Part shown: positions 20,656 to 31,187 of the stretch, piece by piece
How positions within the stretch are numbered: the stretch's first letter is position 1
Layout of the letters: the number at the start of each line of letters is the position of its first letter
NCBI RefSeq assembly: GCF_947488565.1
Contig: NZ_CANKZC010000006.1
Coordinates: forward strand, 1-64,000
DNA: 64,000 bases
Reading direction: 5' to 3'
From: an uncultured Psychrobacter sp.
GTDB taxonomy: Bacteria > Pseudomonadota > Gammaproteobacteria > Pseudomonadales > Moraxellaceae
Program-made: the position numbers and the translations under genes
The notes under the pieces: generated by a model
The model's database searches: none
What the model was told of the DNA's origin: nothing
What the model saw: only the letters and a program-made list of their open reading frames with translations

Positions 20656-21859
20656 AGAAAGTCTCCACGACTCGGCCTTGCAAATACTGGTTAAAAAATG
20701 GGGTGTTTTTGCCGTTCGATAACATGGTATCTACTGTCACCTGCCATTCAAGATTAGGATCGACCAAGATTGCACCGCCTAAGCTCTCATATTTGGTACT
20801 TATTCCAGCAATTTGCGCAGGGTTGATGCAAACCTTATCTACCAACTGCTCTACTGTTAATACCTTATCCCGTACTAATTGGCAGGCTAAAGCCATAAAG
20901 GTGTCGAAATTCGAGATACCAGGTGTACTCTCAGCGAAAGGTGCTTTTTTGGCTGTAGAATTTAGGGGTTCATGATGACTGCAAATGGCATCGATAGTCC
21001 CATCTTTGAGGCCACGTAGCAGTGCTTGTTGATCAGTGTTACTACGTAATGGCGGTAATACATAAGCTTGGGCATTAAAGCCTTCTAGATTGTCATCTGT
21101 CAAATACAGCTGATGCATCGCCACATCACACGTTACTGGCAGTCCTTTGTCTTTTGCCCAGCGCATCAGCTCTACTGAAGACTTACAGGACAATTGACTA
21201 AAATGAGCTGCAATACCCGTCTCCTCTACCATCAATAACTGGGTAGACAGGGCGACAGTCTCAGCGATCCAAGGAATACCTTGCAGACCGTGATAAGAAG
21301 CAATGTAGCCTTCATGCGCAACCCCATTGCCAGATAAACTTGGCTCATCAGGATAAAAAAACACTTTCATACCAAAGGTTGCGGCATATTCTAATGTCCG
21401 CAATAACACCAGATCATTATCAAAAGGCCTGCGCGCGTTGGAAACAGCAATACAGCCTCCTTTTTTAAGACCTGCGATATTAGAGGGACGCGTCCCTTCT
21501 AGACCTGCTGTCAATGCGCCAAGTACATGCAAATAAATACCACCATCTTCAAGTGCCCGCTCACGCAAACCTTTGAGTAGTGAGCCATTTTCCAAGATAG
21601 GGTTGGTATCAGGTGGAATCACTACATGCAAAAAACCATTGCCACGGGCAGCTCGACCTTCAGAGGATAATGTCCCGTGTTGCTGCTGTCCGGGTTCACG
21701 TAGGCGTGCGCACAAGTCTACTAATGGAGGTAATAACCAAGTCTCACGACCAGTCTCAAGGTTTGTAAGTTTATTCATCGTCTCATTCGGTAACGATTTC
21801 TTAAAGACGTCAGGAAGTAAATTTATCATCTGTGCATCAGTAGTAATGGGGTCAGTCAT
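20648..21859 (-). CDS. pyrC': inactive dihydroorotase-like subunit (PyrC'/PyrX)
   Basis: A 403-residue member of the dihydroorotase family that has lost its metal site. Where active enzymes have D-x-H-x-H-L-R-E-P-G, this protein has DLCARLREPG at residues 48-57: both zinc histidines are replaced (C50, R52). The catalytic D-H-A-P-H near residue 305 is HHEPL. The rest of the fold is kept (DTNPILENG, TCDVAMHQLYLTDDN, STPGISNFDT). In Pseudomonas such a dead subunit forms a dodecamer with PyrB and is needed for transcarbamoylase activity or stability. It lies 90 bases after pyrB, which supports that role. A true dihydroorotase should be encoded elsewhere. Confidence 0.93.
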   Translation of the reverse strand: MTDPITTDAQMINLLPDVFKKSLPNETMNKLTNLETGRETWLLPPLVDLCARLREPGQQQHGTLSSEGRAARGNGFLHVVIPPDTNPILENGSLLKGLRERALEDGGIYLHVLGALTAGLEGTRPSNIAGLKKGGCIAVSNARRPFDNDLVLLRTLEYAATFGMKVFFYPDEPSLSGNGVAHEGYIASYHGLQGIPWIAETVALSTQLLMVEETGIAAHFSQLSCKSSVELMRWAKDKGLPVTCDVAMHQLYLTDDNLEGFNAQAYVLPPLRSNTDQQALLRGLKDGTIDAICSHHEPLNSTAKKAPFAESTPGISNFDTFMALACQLVRDKVLTVEQLVDKVCINPAQIAGISTKYESLGGAILVDPNLEWQVTVDTMLSNGKNTPFFNQYLQGRVVETFFG

Positions 21860-21949
21860 GAGCTTGTTACCATATCAATAATTAAATAAATAGAATCGAT
21901 TCATCAAACGTCTAAAGTTTACGTTACAAAATATCAGCTGTTAACGTCA

Positions 21950-23041
21950 TTAGTTAGGTGTCTTTTGTGAGTTTCTTGCTGTTTGATGAGCGCGTTGGCC
22001 TTCCATGGCAAGTGATAATACAGCCATACGAATCGCCACACCATTACTTACTTGCTCTAAAATAACAGACTGTGGACCATCGGCTACACTTGAGGCAATC
22101 TCAATACCTCGATTCATCGGACCTGGATGCATAATTAGAGCGTCAGGTTTTGCTAGCGCCACCCGCTCAGGCGTAATACCATAATGTTTGTAATATTCAC
22201 TTGATGAGGCCAGTAGCGGCGAGCCAATGCGCTCATTTTGTATTCTTAATCCCATGATGACATCACAGTCTGTGACGCACTCATTCATGTTTTCATACAC
22301 ACGCACACCGTAACGCTCAATTCCCTTAGGTAATAGCGTACGTGGCGCGCAGACGCGAACATCTTTGACGCCTAAAGTTTGCAGCGCATTGATATCGGAG
22401 CGCGCGACTCTTGAATGCTTAATATCACCGATGATAGCAACTGATAGCGCCTCAAACGGGCGCGGCGCGGCGCGATGAATGGTCAGCATATCTAGCATCC
22501 CTTGGGTCGGGTGCGCATGCCAGCCATCACCGCCATTGATAATAGCGATATCTGGTGTCACCTCAGTCGCCATAAAATGCGCGGCCCCTGATGCAGAATG
22601 CCTGACTACAAAAATATCAGCTGTCATTGCTTGTAAGTTCCATAGAGTATCGCGTAGACTTTCGCCTTTTTTTGTACTAGAGCGCGCAATATCAATGTTT
22701 AGCACATTGGCTCCAAGACGCTTTTCTGCCACCTCAAAAGTAGTGCGGGTACGGGTCGAAGGCTCGAAAAACAGATTCATGACTGTACAGCCGTCAAGCT
22801 CAGGCCGATTGATCAGCTGACCATTTTCATCAAAGAAAGTTTCAGCTTTAGCAATAATGGCTTGTAGTTGTGATTTATTGAGCCCTTCTACGCCCAAAAA
22901 GTGACGCAAACTGCCATCTTGGTTTAACTGTGGACGACTAAGGGAGGTGTTGAGTCTTTGATGGACAGTATCATGGTCAAATGTGGCGTATTTGGATGGT
23001 GATACAGTATTTGTAGGTGTATTTTTTTTGGAAGTTGGCAT
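21950..23041 (-). CDS. pyrB: aspartate carbamoyltransferase catalytic subunit
   Basis: PyrB joins carbamoyl phosphate and aspartate, the first committed step of pyrimidine synthesis. Active-site motifs are intact: [20 protein letters not shown] (carbamoyl-phosphate loop STRT), the loop [23 protein letters not shown] and [12 protein letters not shown]. At 363 residues it is longer than the E. coli chain (311), mainly through about 40 extra N-terminal residues, as in the Pseudomonas class A enzyme that pairs with PyrC'. No pyrI regulatory gene is present, which fits that class. The SD before ATG 23041 is weak. Confidence 0.96.
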   Translation of the reverse strand: MPTSKKNTPTNTVSPSKYATFDHDTVHQRLNTSLSRPQLNQDGSLRHFLGVEGLNKSQLQAIIAKAETFFDENGQLINRPELDGCTVMNLFFEPSTRTRTTFEVAEKRLGANVLNIDIARSSTKKGESLRDTLWNLQAMTADIFVVRHSASGAAHFMATEVTPDIAIINGGDGWHAHPTQGMLDMLTIHRAAPRPFEALSVAIIGDIKHSRVARSDINALQTLGVKDVRVCAPRTLLPKGIERYGVRVYENMNECVTDCDVIMGLRIQNERIGSPLLASSSEYYKHYGITPERVALAKPDALIMHPGPMNRGIEIASSVADGPQSVILEQVSNGVAIRMAVLSLAMEGQRAHQTARNSQKTPN

Positions 23042-23428
23042 AATGGCAAGTCTTTATTATGGGTTTATATCAAGTCAATCATAACGATTTTTTCGTTCAC
23101 GACTATGACCATGTGTACAGACACGGGGACATTTTGACACTTATTTGCTACACTTTATCGCAGTAGCCTATGTCATCTTACTCGCTTTCATAAATAACCC
23201 ACTATCTACGATAATAAGCAGCAAGTTTGACTAAATTATCAATAATAATAGACATAGTGTAGCTGATTTTGCATGCAGGACAAAGATAACGTGCCTGCTA
23301 TTTGCATATTTACTCATTCAACCAAAGTTTTAGCTGAACATATTCTAAGTCATAAGCTTAATCTAGCGTATTTTTAAACCTTATGATTTTTTATCTTAGA
23401 CGATTTCTTCCATTTATTAGGAACTACT
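23042..23428. other. divergent intergenic region pyrB / fbp
   Basis: A 387-base AT-rich gap holding the promoters of leftward pyrB and rightward fbp. I see the fbp SD (AGGAACT) and a weak pair of GCAGG / CCTGC half sites near 23277-23300, but no clear promoter boxes, leader peptide or pyrimidine attenuator. Confidence 0.55.
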
Positions 23429-24412
23429 ATGACGACCTTAGCCCAATATTTAAAAGCGCAAAAAACTGACTCTGCCGTAAGCGATGTCATCACTACGGTC
23501 ACAGAAGTTGGTAAAACCATTTCACAACTGCTCAGAAAAGGAGCGTTAGCAGACATTTTGGGCGAAGCAGGCAATCAAAATGTCCAAGGTGAAGAACAAA
23601 AAAAGCTAGATGTATTGGCCAATGATTTATTATTAGATGCTTTAGCACAAAACAAACACTGTGCAGGTGTGGCGTCAGAAGAGCTAGATGATGCAACCCC
23701 TGCCAATGCAGATGGTAACTTACTCGTATTATTTGATCCGCTTGATGGTTCATCAAACATCGATATCAATATGGCGGTAGGCACGATTTTCTCTATTTTG
23801 CCCTACCAACGTCAGGGTCAAACAAGTGAAAATAGCGACTTTTTACAAGCGGGCAACGCACAGCTGGCGGCAGGTTACCTACTATATGGTACATCAACCA
23901 TGCTGGCACTGACGGTAGTGGACAACGTAGTGATGTTTAGCTTAGATCCAGATAGTAACGACTACATACTAGTAAAAGACAATGTACAAATCGATGCCGA
24001 TACCAGTGAGTATGCTATTAACAGCTCAAATTATCGCTATTGGCGTGCTCCTATGCAGCAGTATATTGATGAGCTAGTCGCTGGCGATACAGGCGTACGT
24101 GGTCGTGATTTTAATATGCGCTGGGTAGCCGCTATGGTTGGCGATGTGCATCGTATACTATGCCGCGGTGGGTTATTCACGTATCCTTTTGACACTAAGT
24201 ATCCAAACAAAGCTGGTAAGCTGCGTTTAATGTACGAAGCCAATCCTATGAGTTTACTCATAGAACGCGCAGGCGGCAGTGCGACTGATGCCACCCATCG
24301 TATCTTAGATATAGCCCCAACTGACATTCACCAGCGTGTCCCTGTCGTCCTTGGTAGTAAAAACGAAGTCGATTATGTCAAAGACTTACACCTCAAACAT
24401 GACAATAAATAG
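23429..24412 (+). CDS. fbp: class I fructose-1,6-bisphosphatase
   Basis: FBPase removes the 1-phosphate of fructose-1,6-bisphosphate in gluconeogenesis. The 327 residues show [26 protein letters not shown] (metal Glu), [22 protein letters not shown] (the D-P-L-D-G-S-S metal/phosphate motif) and [18 protein letters not shown] ending (here [15 protein letters not shown]) that binds the sugar. Length matches E. coli (332). SD AGGA lies 6 bases before ATG 23429. Psychrobacter does not grow well on sugars and relies on gluconeogenesis, so an intact enzyme is expected. Confidence 0.97.
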   Translation: MTTLAQYLKAQKTDSAVSDVITTVTEVGKTISQLLRKGALADILGEAGNQNVQGEEQKKLDVLANDLLLDALAQNKHCAGVASEELDDATPANADGNLLVLFDPLDGSSNIDINMAVGTIFSILPYQRQGQTSENSDFLQAGNAQLAAGYLLYGTSTMLALTVVDNVVMFSLDPDSNDYILVKDNVQIDADTSEYAINSSNYRYWRAPMQQYIDELVAGDTGVRGRDFNMRWVAAMVGDVHRILCRGGLFTYPFDTKYPNKAGKLRLMYEANPMSLLIERAGGSATDATHRILDIAPTDIHQRVPVVLGSKNEVDYVKDLHLKHDNK

Positions 24413-24463
24413 TACACTTTATCCTTACTTATTTATAATGTAATACTACACACTAAGCAATGA

Positions 24464-24503
24464 CCAGTCCAATATTAAAAAGTATTTTGGACTGGGGTGT
24501 TTT
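24464..24503 (+). terminator. terminator-like hairpin after fbp
   Basis: CCAGTCCAA (24464-24472) pairs perfectly with 24487-24495; the strand then runs GGTGTTTTTG. It sits 50 bases after fbp and inside the extended reading frame of the next gene, supporting a later start for that gene. Confidence 0.6.
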
Positions 24504-24540
24504 TGATGTCATTCATTTTACCTTTTTTAAGCAGTCAATT

Positions 24541-25335
24541 ATGTCAATAGACTCCACCGAGCTGATAACTTCAGATAAAAATCCTTCAGTAAAACTCGTA
24601 AAAGCGCTGTTATCTCAAGCCCGTCAACGTAAAAAACAAGGGCAGACCGTACTTGAAGGTGTGCATCTTATTGACGCAGCCCTACGCAGTGATTATCCAT
24701 TTGTTCAAATACTACTCGCACAATCAGCTCACCAGCATCCTGAGGTTCAGCAAGTTCTGACACGTCTGCCTACCCACACAAGTGTTTTGACGTTGTCCGA
24801 TGCATTGTATGAGGGCATTCGAAGTCTCGGTACAGGTATCGATATTATGGGAGTCATAAACGTACCTGTGCCAAGCTTAACGGTGATAGACTACGACTGC
24901 TTGATTTTAAATGATGTACAAGATAGTGGTAACGTCGGTACGCTGCTACGTACCGCAGCCGCAGTTGGAATAGAAACAGTACTCTGTACGAGCGGCACGG
25001 CCCAAACATGGTCACCCAAGACATTACGGGCGGGAATGGGCGCGCAGTTTGCGCTCACTATTTATGAAGGTTTGAGTGCTCAAAATATTCTAGAGTGTGT
25101 AAAAGCCCCCTTATTGGCAACCAGCTCACATACTGATACTTTGATTTACGAACACGACCTTACCGCTCCGACTGCTTGGATAATGGGCCATGAAGGTCAA
25201 GGCGTCTGTGATGAGCTAATGCAATGTGCAACTCCTATCGCCTTACCGCAGCCCAATGGACAAGAGAGCCTTAACGTTGCGGTCGCAGGTTCGCTCTGTC
25301 TTTATGAAACGATACGTCAGCGCCGTTATAGTTAA
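24541..25335 (+). CDS. TrmH/SpoU-family RNA 2'-O-methyltransferase
   Basis: A SPOUT-class SAM-dependent ribose methylase. An N-terminal substrate-binding domain (KLVKALLSQARQRKKQGQTVLEGVHLI) is followed by the knot domain with all three motifs: NDVQDSGNVGTLLRTAAAVG (motif 1, with N and R), IMGHEGQGV (motif 2) and LPQPNGQESLNVAVAGSLCLYE (motif 3). The target, tRNA or rRNA, cannot be read from sequence. I start at ATG 24541 (264 aa); the frame is open from 24460, but those 27 residues are hydrophobic, unrelated to the family and coincide with the fbp hairpin. The SD is poor. Confidence 0.88.
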   Translation: MSIDSTELITSDKNPSVKLVKALLSQARQRKKQGQTVLEGVHLIDAALRSDYPFVQILLAQSAHQHPEVQQVLTRLPTHTSVLTLSDALYEGIRSLGTGIDIMGVINVPVPSLTVIDYDCLILNDVQDSGNVGTLLRTAAAVGIETVLCTSGTAQTWSPKTLRAGMGAQFALTIYEGLSAQNILECVKAPLLATSSHTDTLIYEHDLTAPTAWIMGHEGQGVCDELMQCATPIALPQPNGQESLNVAVAGSLCLYETIRQRRYS

Positions 25336-25387
25336 ATTCATATACAGTTAATATAGAATAGTTATATTAGCTTGGTGTTTAAACTTA

Positions 25388-25420
25388 AAAAATCCCGCTA
25401 TCGATGATAGCGGGATTTTT
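25388..25420. terminator. bidirectional rho-independent terminator
   Basis: A perfect 15-base stem (25388-25402 with 25406-25420, loop GAT) with A5/T5 flanks. It ends the methyltransferase gene from the left and etfA from the right. Confidence 0.93.
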
Positions 25421-25450
25421 AGATTGTCTTTTATAGATCATCTATCGAAC

Positions 25451-26383
25451 TTAGACCTTACTAGTGAGCTCAGGTATCGCGTCAAATAGATCAGCTTCTA
25501 AGAAGTAATCGGCAACACTTGCGATTGGAGATTCTGGGTCATTGTTAATGGCGACAATAACTTTTGAATCCTTCATACCTGCCAAATGCTGGATAGCACC
25601 TGAGATACCGGCCGCGATATATAAATCTGGCGCGACAATTTTACCCGTCTGACCGACCTGCATATCGTTAGGAACATAACCTGCATCAACCGCAGCACGC
25701 GATGCACCAACAGCAGCACCTAGCTTATCTGCTAATGGCTCGATATATTTGGTGAAGTTCTCACCATTCGCTAAGGCACGACCGCCTGATACAACGATTG
25801 AGGCTGATGTCAACTCAGGGCGATCAGAAGCTGCCATTTCTTCATTGACAAAGCTTGCTTTGCCAGCATCTTGTACACTATCGATTGTCTCAACAGTAGC
25901 AGAACCACCTTCAGCAGCTACTGGATCAAAAGCCGTTGTACGTACGGTCAATACGATTTTATCTTCCGTCGTCTTGACCGTAGCAGTCGCATTACCAGCG
26001 TAAATAGGACGCTCAAAAGTTTGAGCATCTATAACAGCAGAAATCTCTGACAACATACTGACATCCAGTAAAGCTGCTGTACGTGGCATAAAGTTTTTAC
26101 CAGTGGTCGTTGCTGGGGCAATAATATGGCTATAATCTGCGGCAATATCTGCAACCAATAACGATATATTTTCTGCCATTTGATGTTCGTAAGCTGCGTT
26201 ATCTGCCAATAGCACTTTGCTTACGCCTTCAGCTTTTGCTGCTTCGTTAGCCGCTGCTTGATTACCACTACCAGCAACCAATACATGAATATCATCACCC
26301 ATTTGCTTAGCAGCTGCAATAGTACTTAGAGTTGCCTTTTTTAGACTGGCATTGTCGTGTTCTGCATATACCAAAATTGCCAT
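25451..26383 (-). CDS. etfA: electron transfer flavoprotein subunit alpha
   Basis: EtfA carries the FAD that takes electrons from acyl-CoA dehydrogenases and passes them to ETF:quinone oxidoreductase. The 310 residues have an N-terminal AMP/ETF domain ([19 protein letters not shown]) and the C-terminal FAD domain: [54 protein letters not shown] and [14 protein letters not shown] precedes ATG 26383. It lies 93 bases after etfB in one leftward operon. Confidence 0.97.
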   Translation of the reverse strand: MAILVYAEHDNASLKKATLSTIAAAKQMGDDIHVLVAGSGNQAAANEAAKAEGVSKVLLADNAAYEHQMAENISLLVADIAADYSHIIAPATTTGKNFMPRTAALLDVSMLSEISAVIDAQTFERPIYAGNATATVKTTEDKIVLTVRTTAFDPVAAEGGSATVETIDSVQDAGKASFVNEEMAASDRPELTSASIVVSGGRALANGENFTKYIEPLADKLGAAVGASRAAVDAGYVPNDMQVGQTGKIVAPDLYIAAGISGAIQHLAGMKDSKVIVAINNDPESPIASVADYFLEADLFDAIPELTSKV

Positions 26384-26476
26384 TTTTTTGTCCTTTATTT
26401 ATTTGTTCATGTCGTCAGATAGCTTTTAAATACAGCATTTACAGTACTAACACTTTATAAATGCGTCAGCGAAGTC

Positions 26477-27226
26477 TTAGATTACTTTCGCTTCATTTTT
26501 GAGCTTATCGACCAATTCATCAACTGAGGCTACCGTAATACCAGCTTTACGCTCAGCAGGTGGAGTAACTTTAACGATTTCTTGCTTAGATGTCATCTCA
26601 ACACTAAAATCTGCTGGCGTTTTTTCATCAAGAGGCTTTTTCTTAGCTTTCATGATATTTGGCAGTTTTGCGTAGCGTGGTTCGTTTAAACGTAAATCAG
26701 TTGTAATCACCGCAGGTAACGATAGCGCCACTGTCTGTAAGCCACCATCAACTTCACGAGTCACATTTACGCTATCACCCTCGACTTTTACTTCAGAAGC
26801 AAACGTACCTTGACCAATACCCATTAAAGCTGCAAGCATCTGGCCTGTCTGATTGTTGTCATCATCAATCGCTTGCTTACCTAACAAAATAATATCCGTG
26901 CTTTCTTGTTCAGCGATGCTTTTTAGAATTTTAGCGACTTGTAGCGGATAGGGTTTATCATCAGTTTTGACTAAGACTCCACGATCCGCGCCCAATGCTA
27001 ACGCTGCACGAATTTGCTCTTGTGCTTCTTTTGGTCCAATAGAAGCGACGATGATCTCGTCAATGACGCCAGCTTCTTTTAGACGAACCGCTTCTTCAAC
27101 TGCAATCTCATCAAACGGGTTGATAGACATTTTGGTATTCGATAAATCCACACCAGAGTTATCAGCTTTTACACGAACTTTTACGTTGTAATCAATGACA
27201 CGCTTGACCGCGACTAATGCTTTCAT
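26477..27226 (-). CDS. etfB: electron transfer flavoprotein subunit beta
   Basis: EtfB binds AMP and is the recognition partner of dehydrogenases; its 249 residues match the family's normal length. Signatures are [69 protein letters not shown] and the recognition-loop region [27 protein letters not shown] lies 5 bases before ATG 27226. It is the first gene of the etfBA operon, and an inverted repeat lies 118-168 bases upstream. Confidence 0.97.
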   Translation of the reverse strand: MKALVAVKRVIDYNVKVRVKADNSGVDLSNTKMSINPFDEIAVEEAVRLKEAGVIDEIIVASIGPKEAQEQIRAALALGADRGVLVKTDDKPYPLQVAKILKSIAEQESTDIILLGKQAIDDDNNQTGQMLAALMGIGQGTFASEVKVEGDSVNVTREVDGGLQTVALSLPAVITTDLRLNEPRYAKLPNIMKAKKKPLDEKTPADFSVEMTSKQEIVKVTPPAERKAGITVASVDELVDKLKNEAKVI

Positions 27227-27343
27227 ACGTTCCTCGTTTATTAATGTTATGAATTGAAAATATAAATCAAAAACTATTGATTTACTTGATGCAAAATATT
27301 ACTTAAATCTTGTAGCTACGTTTGTCAACGATTATCTGTCGAG

Positions 27344-27394
27344 CTTGACTTATTAGACCTAACTATCTTGCGTGAGCATCTTAATAAGGTCAAG
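27344..27394. repeat. long imperfect inverted repeat upstream of etfB
   Basis: CTTGACTTATT (27344-27354) and AATAAGGTCAAG (27383-27394) are reverse complements with one inserted base, about 28 bases apart. The arms also contain TTGAC, so they could be opposing -35 elements. Either a spaced operator in the etfB promoter region or chance; no regulator can be named. Confidence 0.45.
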
Positions 27395-27504
27395 ACAACG
27401 CCGTGAATAATGCGTCATAAATTTGTCACTATTTATATAAAACATGTCAGATGACATGATATATTCATGATTTTATCGTTCAAAATTTATTATTACATAT
27501 TTAA

Positions 27505-28089
27505 CTATGCATTGTTTAAAGTATCTTTTTTCATAGAATTTTTAGTCGCGTCAATTAGCAGATCGCTGTCACGTATATCATTAAATAATGACCAATCTGG
27601 TGTTACATCGTTATTTTTAATGACGCTCATATCACCAGTTGTTTCCATGATTACAACAAAAACCTCTGATTTTGATTTAATACTATTTTTACGTAATACC
27701 TGTTGGACATCACTAGTGCTCAAGTTAGCTTCTTTTAAGTTGTCCCAAAAATATTCACCATGCGCCATTAAGATTATAGGTTGATTATCTATCAGTGCTT
27801 TTAAAGGTTTGATTTTTCGTCTTATTATCGAGACCAAACCTTGAATGACAAATAATGCACCAACTGCACACAATCCTTGAAGTAACGATGGCGTGTCAGA
27901 TAATACTGTCGATGCCAAGATACTACCAATAGCTACGGTCATGGCAAAATCGTGACTTGATAGCTTGGAGAAGCTACGTAACCCCATCAAGCGAGTGAAC
28001 ATCATAAGGCCAATATAAAAGCCTACTGCGGATAAAGAGATGCCAACCACCTGTTGCCAATCAATCGAAAACCAGTTTTCCCATTTCAT
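27505..28089 (-). CDS. DUF421 (YetF-like) membrane protein
   Basis: A 194-residue DUF421 protein. Three hydrophobic segments lie near residues 15-35, 55-80 and 65-95, with the hallmark RLMGLRSFSKLSSHDFAMTVAIGSILAS between the first two. The soluble domain has KPLKALIDNQPIILMAHGEYFWDNLKEANLSTSDVQQVLRKN, the typical 'L-I-x-G-x-P-x-x-L-x-x-G' type element, and SKSEVFVVIMETTGDMSVI. Role unknown; relatives in spore formers act in envelope processes. It has its own AAGGTGA site at ATG 28089. Nothing obvious links it to the neighbouring genes. Confidence 0.82.
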   Translation of the reverse strand: MKWENWFSIDWQQVVGISLSAVGFYIGLMMFTRLMGLRSFSKLSSHDFAMTVAIGSILASTVLSDTPSLLQGLCAVGALFVIQGLVSIIRRKIKPLKALIDNQPIILMAHGEYFWDNLKEANLSTSDVQQVLRKNSIKSKSEVFVVIMETTGDMSVIKNNDVTPDWSLFNDIRDSDLLIDATKNSMKKDTLNNA

Positions 28090-28176
28090 ATTATCACCTT
28101 ACTGCACCTGCTTATTTATAATCAATCGTTTGTTAATTTTCACTCAATAACTTATCTACAAAGTTATTTTTTCAAT

Positions 28177-28210
28177 AAAAAAAGCAACCTGATTAGAGGT
28201 TGCTTTTTTT
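28177..28210 (-). terminator. terminator after the cold-shock gene
   Basis: AAAAAAAGCAACCT (28177-28190) pairs perfectly with 28197-28210 around a GATTAG loop, flanked by A and T runs. It lies about 110 bases after the csp stop and before the DUF421 gene on the same strand. Confidence 0.92.
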
Positions 28211-28321
28211 ATAAAGTCTAAACAATATTTTTGTTGTTATACAACAAACTAATCTCAGCTTTTATTTTATCTTTGAAAATGAAAAGTATTGATCAGACAA
28301 TCAAACTTAACATCAATAAGA

Positions 28322-28534
28322 TTAAAGTGCTTCGATTTGCTCAGCTTGTGGTCCTTTCTTACCATCACCTAAGATGAAAGACACTTTTTGACCTTCGGCT
28401 AGAGTTTTAAAACCGTTACCTTGGATAGCGCTGTAGTGAGCGAATACGTCTTGTCCGCCGTTGTCTTGAGCGATAAAACCAAAACCTTTAGCTTCATTAA
28501 ACCACTTTACAGTGCCTTCAACTTTATCTGACAT
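28322..28534 (-). CDS. cold-shock protein, CspA family
   Basis: A 70-residue single cold-shock domain that binds single-stranded RNA and DNA. RNP1 is visible as KGFGFIAQD and RNP2 as DVFAHYSAI, with the N-terminal [15 protein letters not shown] and C-terminal [13 protein letters not shown] typical of the family. ATG 28534 has AGGAAA 6 bases upstream; an in-frame ATG 15 codons earlier adds unrelated residues. It has a promoter about 160 bases away and hence a long 5' leader, a trait of cold-induced csp mRNAs. Confidence 0.95.
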   Translation of the reverse strand: MSDKVEGTVKWFNEAKGFGFIAQDNGGQDVFAHYSAIQGNGFKTLAEGQKVSFILGDGKKGPQAEQIEAL

Positions 28535-28692
28535 AAATTTTCCTAACTCTTTAACTGTTGGTGAGACTTTTGTCTTCACCGATTAATTGACAAATACTTA
28601 GTTGAATTTTAAGCAAATGCTAAGACTAAAACCAGCGTTATATCTTAACGATATGTGACTATTTTCGTCTACAACTCCCTAAGTACAAGTTT

Positions 28693-28701
28693 AGTATAGC
28701 A
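28693..28701 (-). promoter_or_regulatory. extended -10 promoter of the csp gene
   Basis: On the minus strand TGCTATACT provides TGn plus a -10 box TATACT (28693-28698). No good -35 is present, which is common for extended -10 promoters. The transcript would start near 28686, giving a 5' leader of about 150 nt, close to the 159 nt of E. coli cspA. Confidence 0.65.
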
Positions 28702-28803
28702 GCTTTTATTGTGGTCGGGATGTTAAATTGCGAGTTTTTGTAAAGGTATAGTTGTTCATTTAGTAAACTTGTGTAACCGAATATAGCCAGTTTAATAATA
28801 TAC

Positions 28804-29277
28804 TTAAGACTCAAATATGGGCAACCAAGGAAGTGCTAAAATAAATAAACACAGCCCAAAGAATATTAAAGCGAATGATTGACTATAAGCAATATACTTA
28901 GAAGGTATTACCAAATCTTCAGGAGAGTCTGGAATACCGCGAAGTTTAAGTAAACGTGTTCCATAAATCCAACCAAAGACTGTATAAAGACCATATGCTG
29001 CTGGCACAGTCGTTGCCAATGGCGATAAATCAATCACATATATCATGACTACAGAAACGAAAAACCATGAAGTGTCTAGTAATGAGCTAAATTGAAAGAA
29101 CAGAGATTTTGGCAGCTTACCGCTGCTACGTTTAAGCATCTCCCCTTCGATCCAAATCAGAACGGCAACGACAGCGCTGAAAGAAATATATGCGAATTGC
29201 GGCGTTAGCCAGTCTGGAAAAGATATTTGCACAGCATATAACCTATAGTATAAATAAAAATAAAGAAAATCGCTCAA
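28804..29277 (-). CDS. unknown four-helix membrane protein
   Basis: I do not recognise this 157-residue protein. It shows four hydrophobic segments at about residues 25-46, 62-85, 88-110 and 132-152, with a basic loop LKRSSGKLPKS between the first two, GWIYGTRLL after the third and a loop PDSPEDLVIPSKYIAYSQS before the fourth. Its start is uncertain: TTG 29277 has AAGGG five bases upstream, and a GTG at residue 16 has AGG. It stands alone between the csp gene and ilvC and has no terminator of its own that I can see. Confidence 0.6.
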   Translation of the reverse strand: MSDFLYFYLYYRLYAVQISFPDWLTPQFAYISFSAVVAVLIWIEGEMLKRSSGKLPKSLFFQFSSLLDTSWFFVSVVMIYVIDLSPLATTVPAAYGLYTVFGWIYGTRLLKLRGIPDSPEDLVIPSKYIAYSQSFALIFFGLCLFILALPWLPIFES

Positions 29278-29496
29278 AGACCCTTATATCCAAGCTTGTT
29301 GTTTTATAAACATTAACTTTTGCATAAGTGGTATATCGGTTGTTTACATTGGGTGTTGATTGTAAGTTTTCAAGCGCTATTTTTTATTACTTCCAAAATT
29401 AGTAGGACAACCTCTTGTTTTAATTGCAGTACTTGTTTGCTTACGCTAATCAAAAGTAGTAATTTTAACGCTCCTATGACGATAATATAAGGTCAA

Positions 29497-29530
29497 AAAA
29501 CCCATGCTATCTATCGATAACATGGGTTTT
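29497..29530 (-). terminator. terminator of the ilv operon
   Basis: AAAACCCATG... (29497-29511) pairs with 29516-29530 over 15 bases with one mismatch and a TATC loop, ending in T runs on the minus strand. It lies 25 bases after the ilvC stop. Confidence 0.9.
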
Positions 29531-29554
29531 AATAATAACTTAACAGATAACTAT

Positions 29555-30592
<1,038 letters not shown>

Positions 30593-30692
30593 TCATGGGA
30601 AGCCATGGGTTGTAAATACTTATATCATAATTATTTTTTAAAATAGTAAACAATATAAGCCTAGTAATAAAATGATTTAAAACAGAATAATA

Positions 30693-31187
30693 TTAGACGC
30701 TTAAGGTTTTTTCGCCGCGGGCAATACCAATGACACCTGAACGCACCACTTCAAGCACACGCTCACGACCGATAGTATCAATAAACCCATCGAGCTTAGC
30801 GGTATCACCTACGATCTGGATGGTATATAGGTTTGCATTCACATCGACGATTTGAGCACGGAATATGTCAGCACTGCGTTTAATTTCTTCACGCACACTA
30901 CCAGTGGCACGAACCTTAATCAGCATGAGCTCACGTTCGACGTGTACATTTTCAGATAGATTCAATACTTTAATTACTTCAACCAGCTTATGCAACTGCT
31001 TGGTAATTTGCTCTATTTTTTCTGGTGAAGTAATCGTCGTTACTGTCAAGCGTGAAATGGATGGATCTTCTGTTGGTGCAACGTTTAGAGTCTCAATATT
31101 GTACCCACGTTGAGAAAACAAGCCAACCAACCGCGACAACGATCCCGCTTCGTTTTCTATTAATACCGAAATCAGATGTTGTTGCAT
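30693..31187 (-). CDS. ilvH: acetolactate synthase small (regulatory) subunit
   Basis: IlvH activates the large subunit and confers valine feedback inhibition. The N-terminal ACT domain reads HLISVLIENEAGSLSRLVGLFSQRGYNIETL with the G-x-x-x-R-x-x-G valine-binding part, and a second ACT-like domain follows (ERELMLIKVRA, FRAQIVDVN). At 164 residues it has normal length. Its ATG overlaps the ilvI stop by one base (TAATG) with GGGGAG as SD, so translation is coupled. Confidence 0.97.
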   Translation of the reverse strand: MQQHLISVLIENEAGSLSRLVGLFSQRGYNIETLNVAPTEDPSISRLTVTTITSPEKIEQITKQLHKLVEVIKVLNLSENVHVERELMLIKVRATGSVREEIKRSADIFRAQIVDVNANLYTIQIVGDTAKLDGFIDTIGRERVLEVVRSGVIGIARGEKTLSV

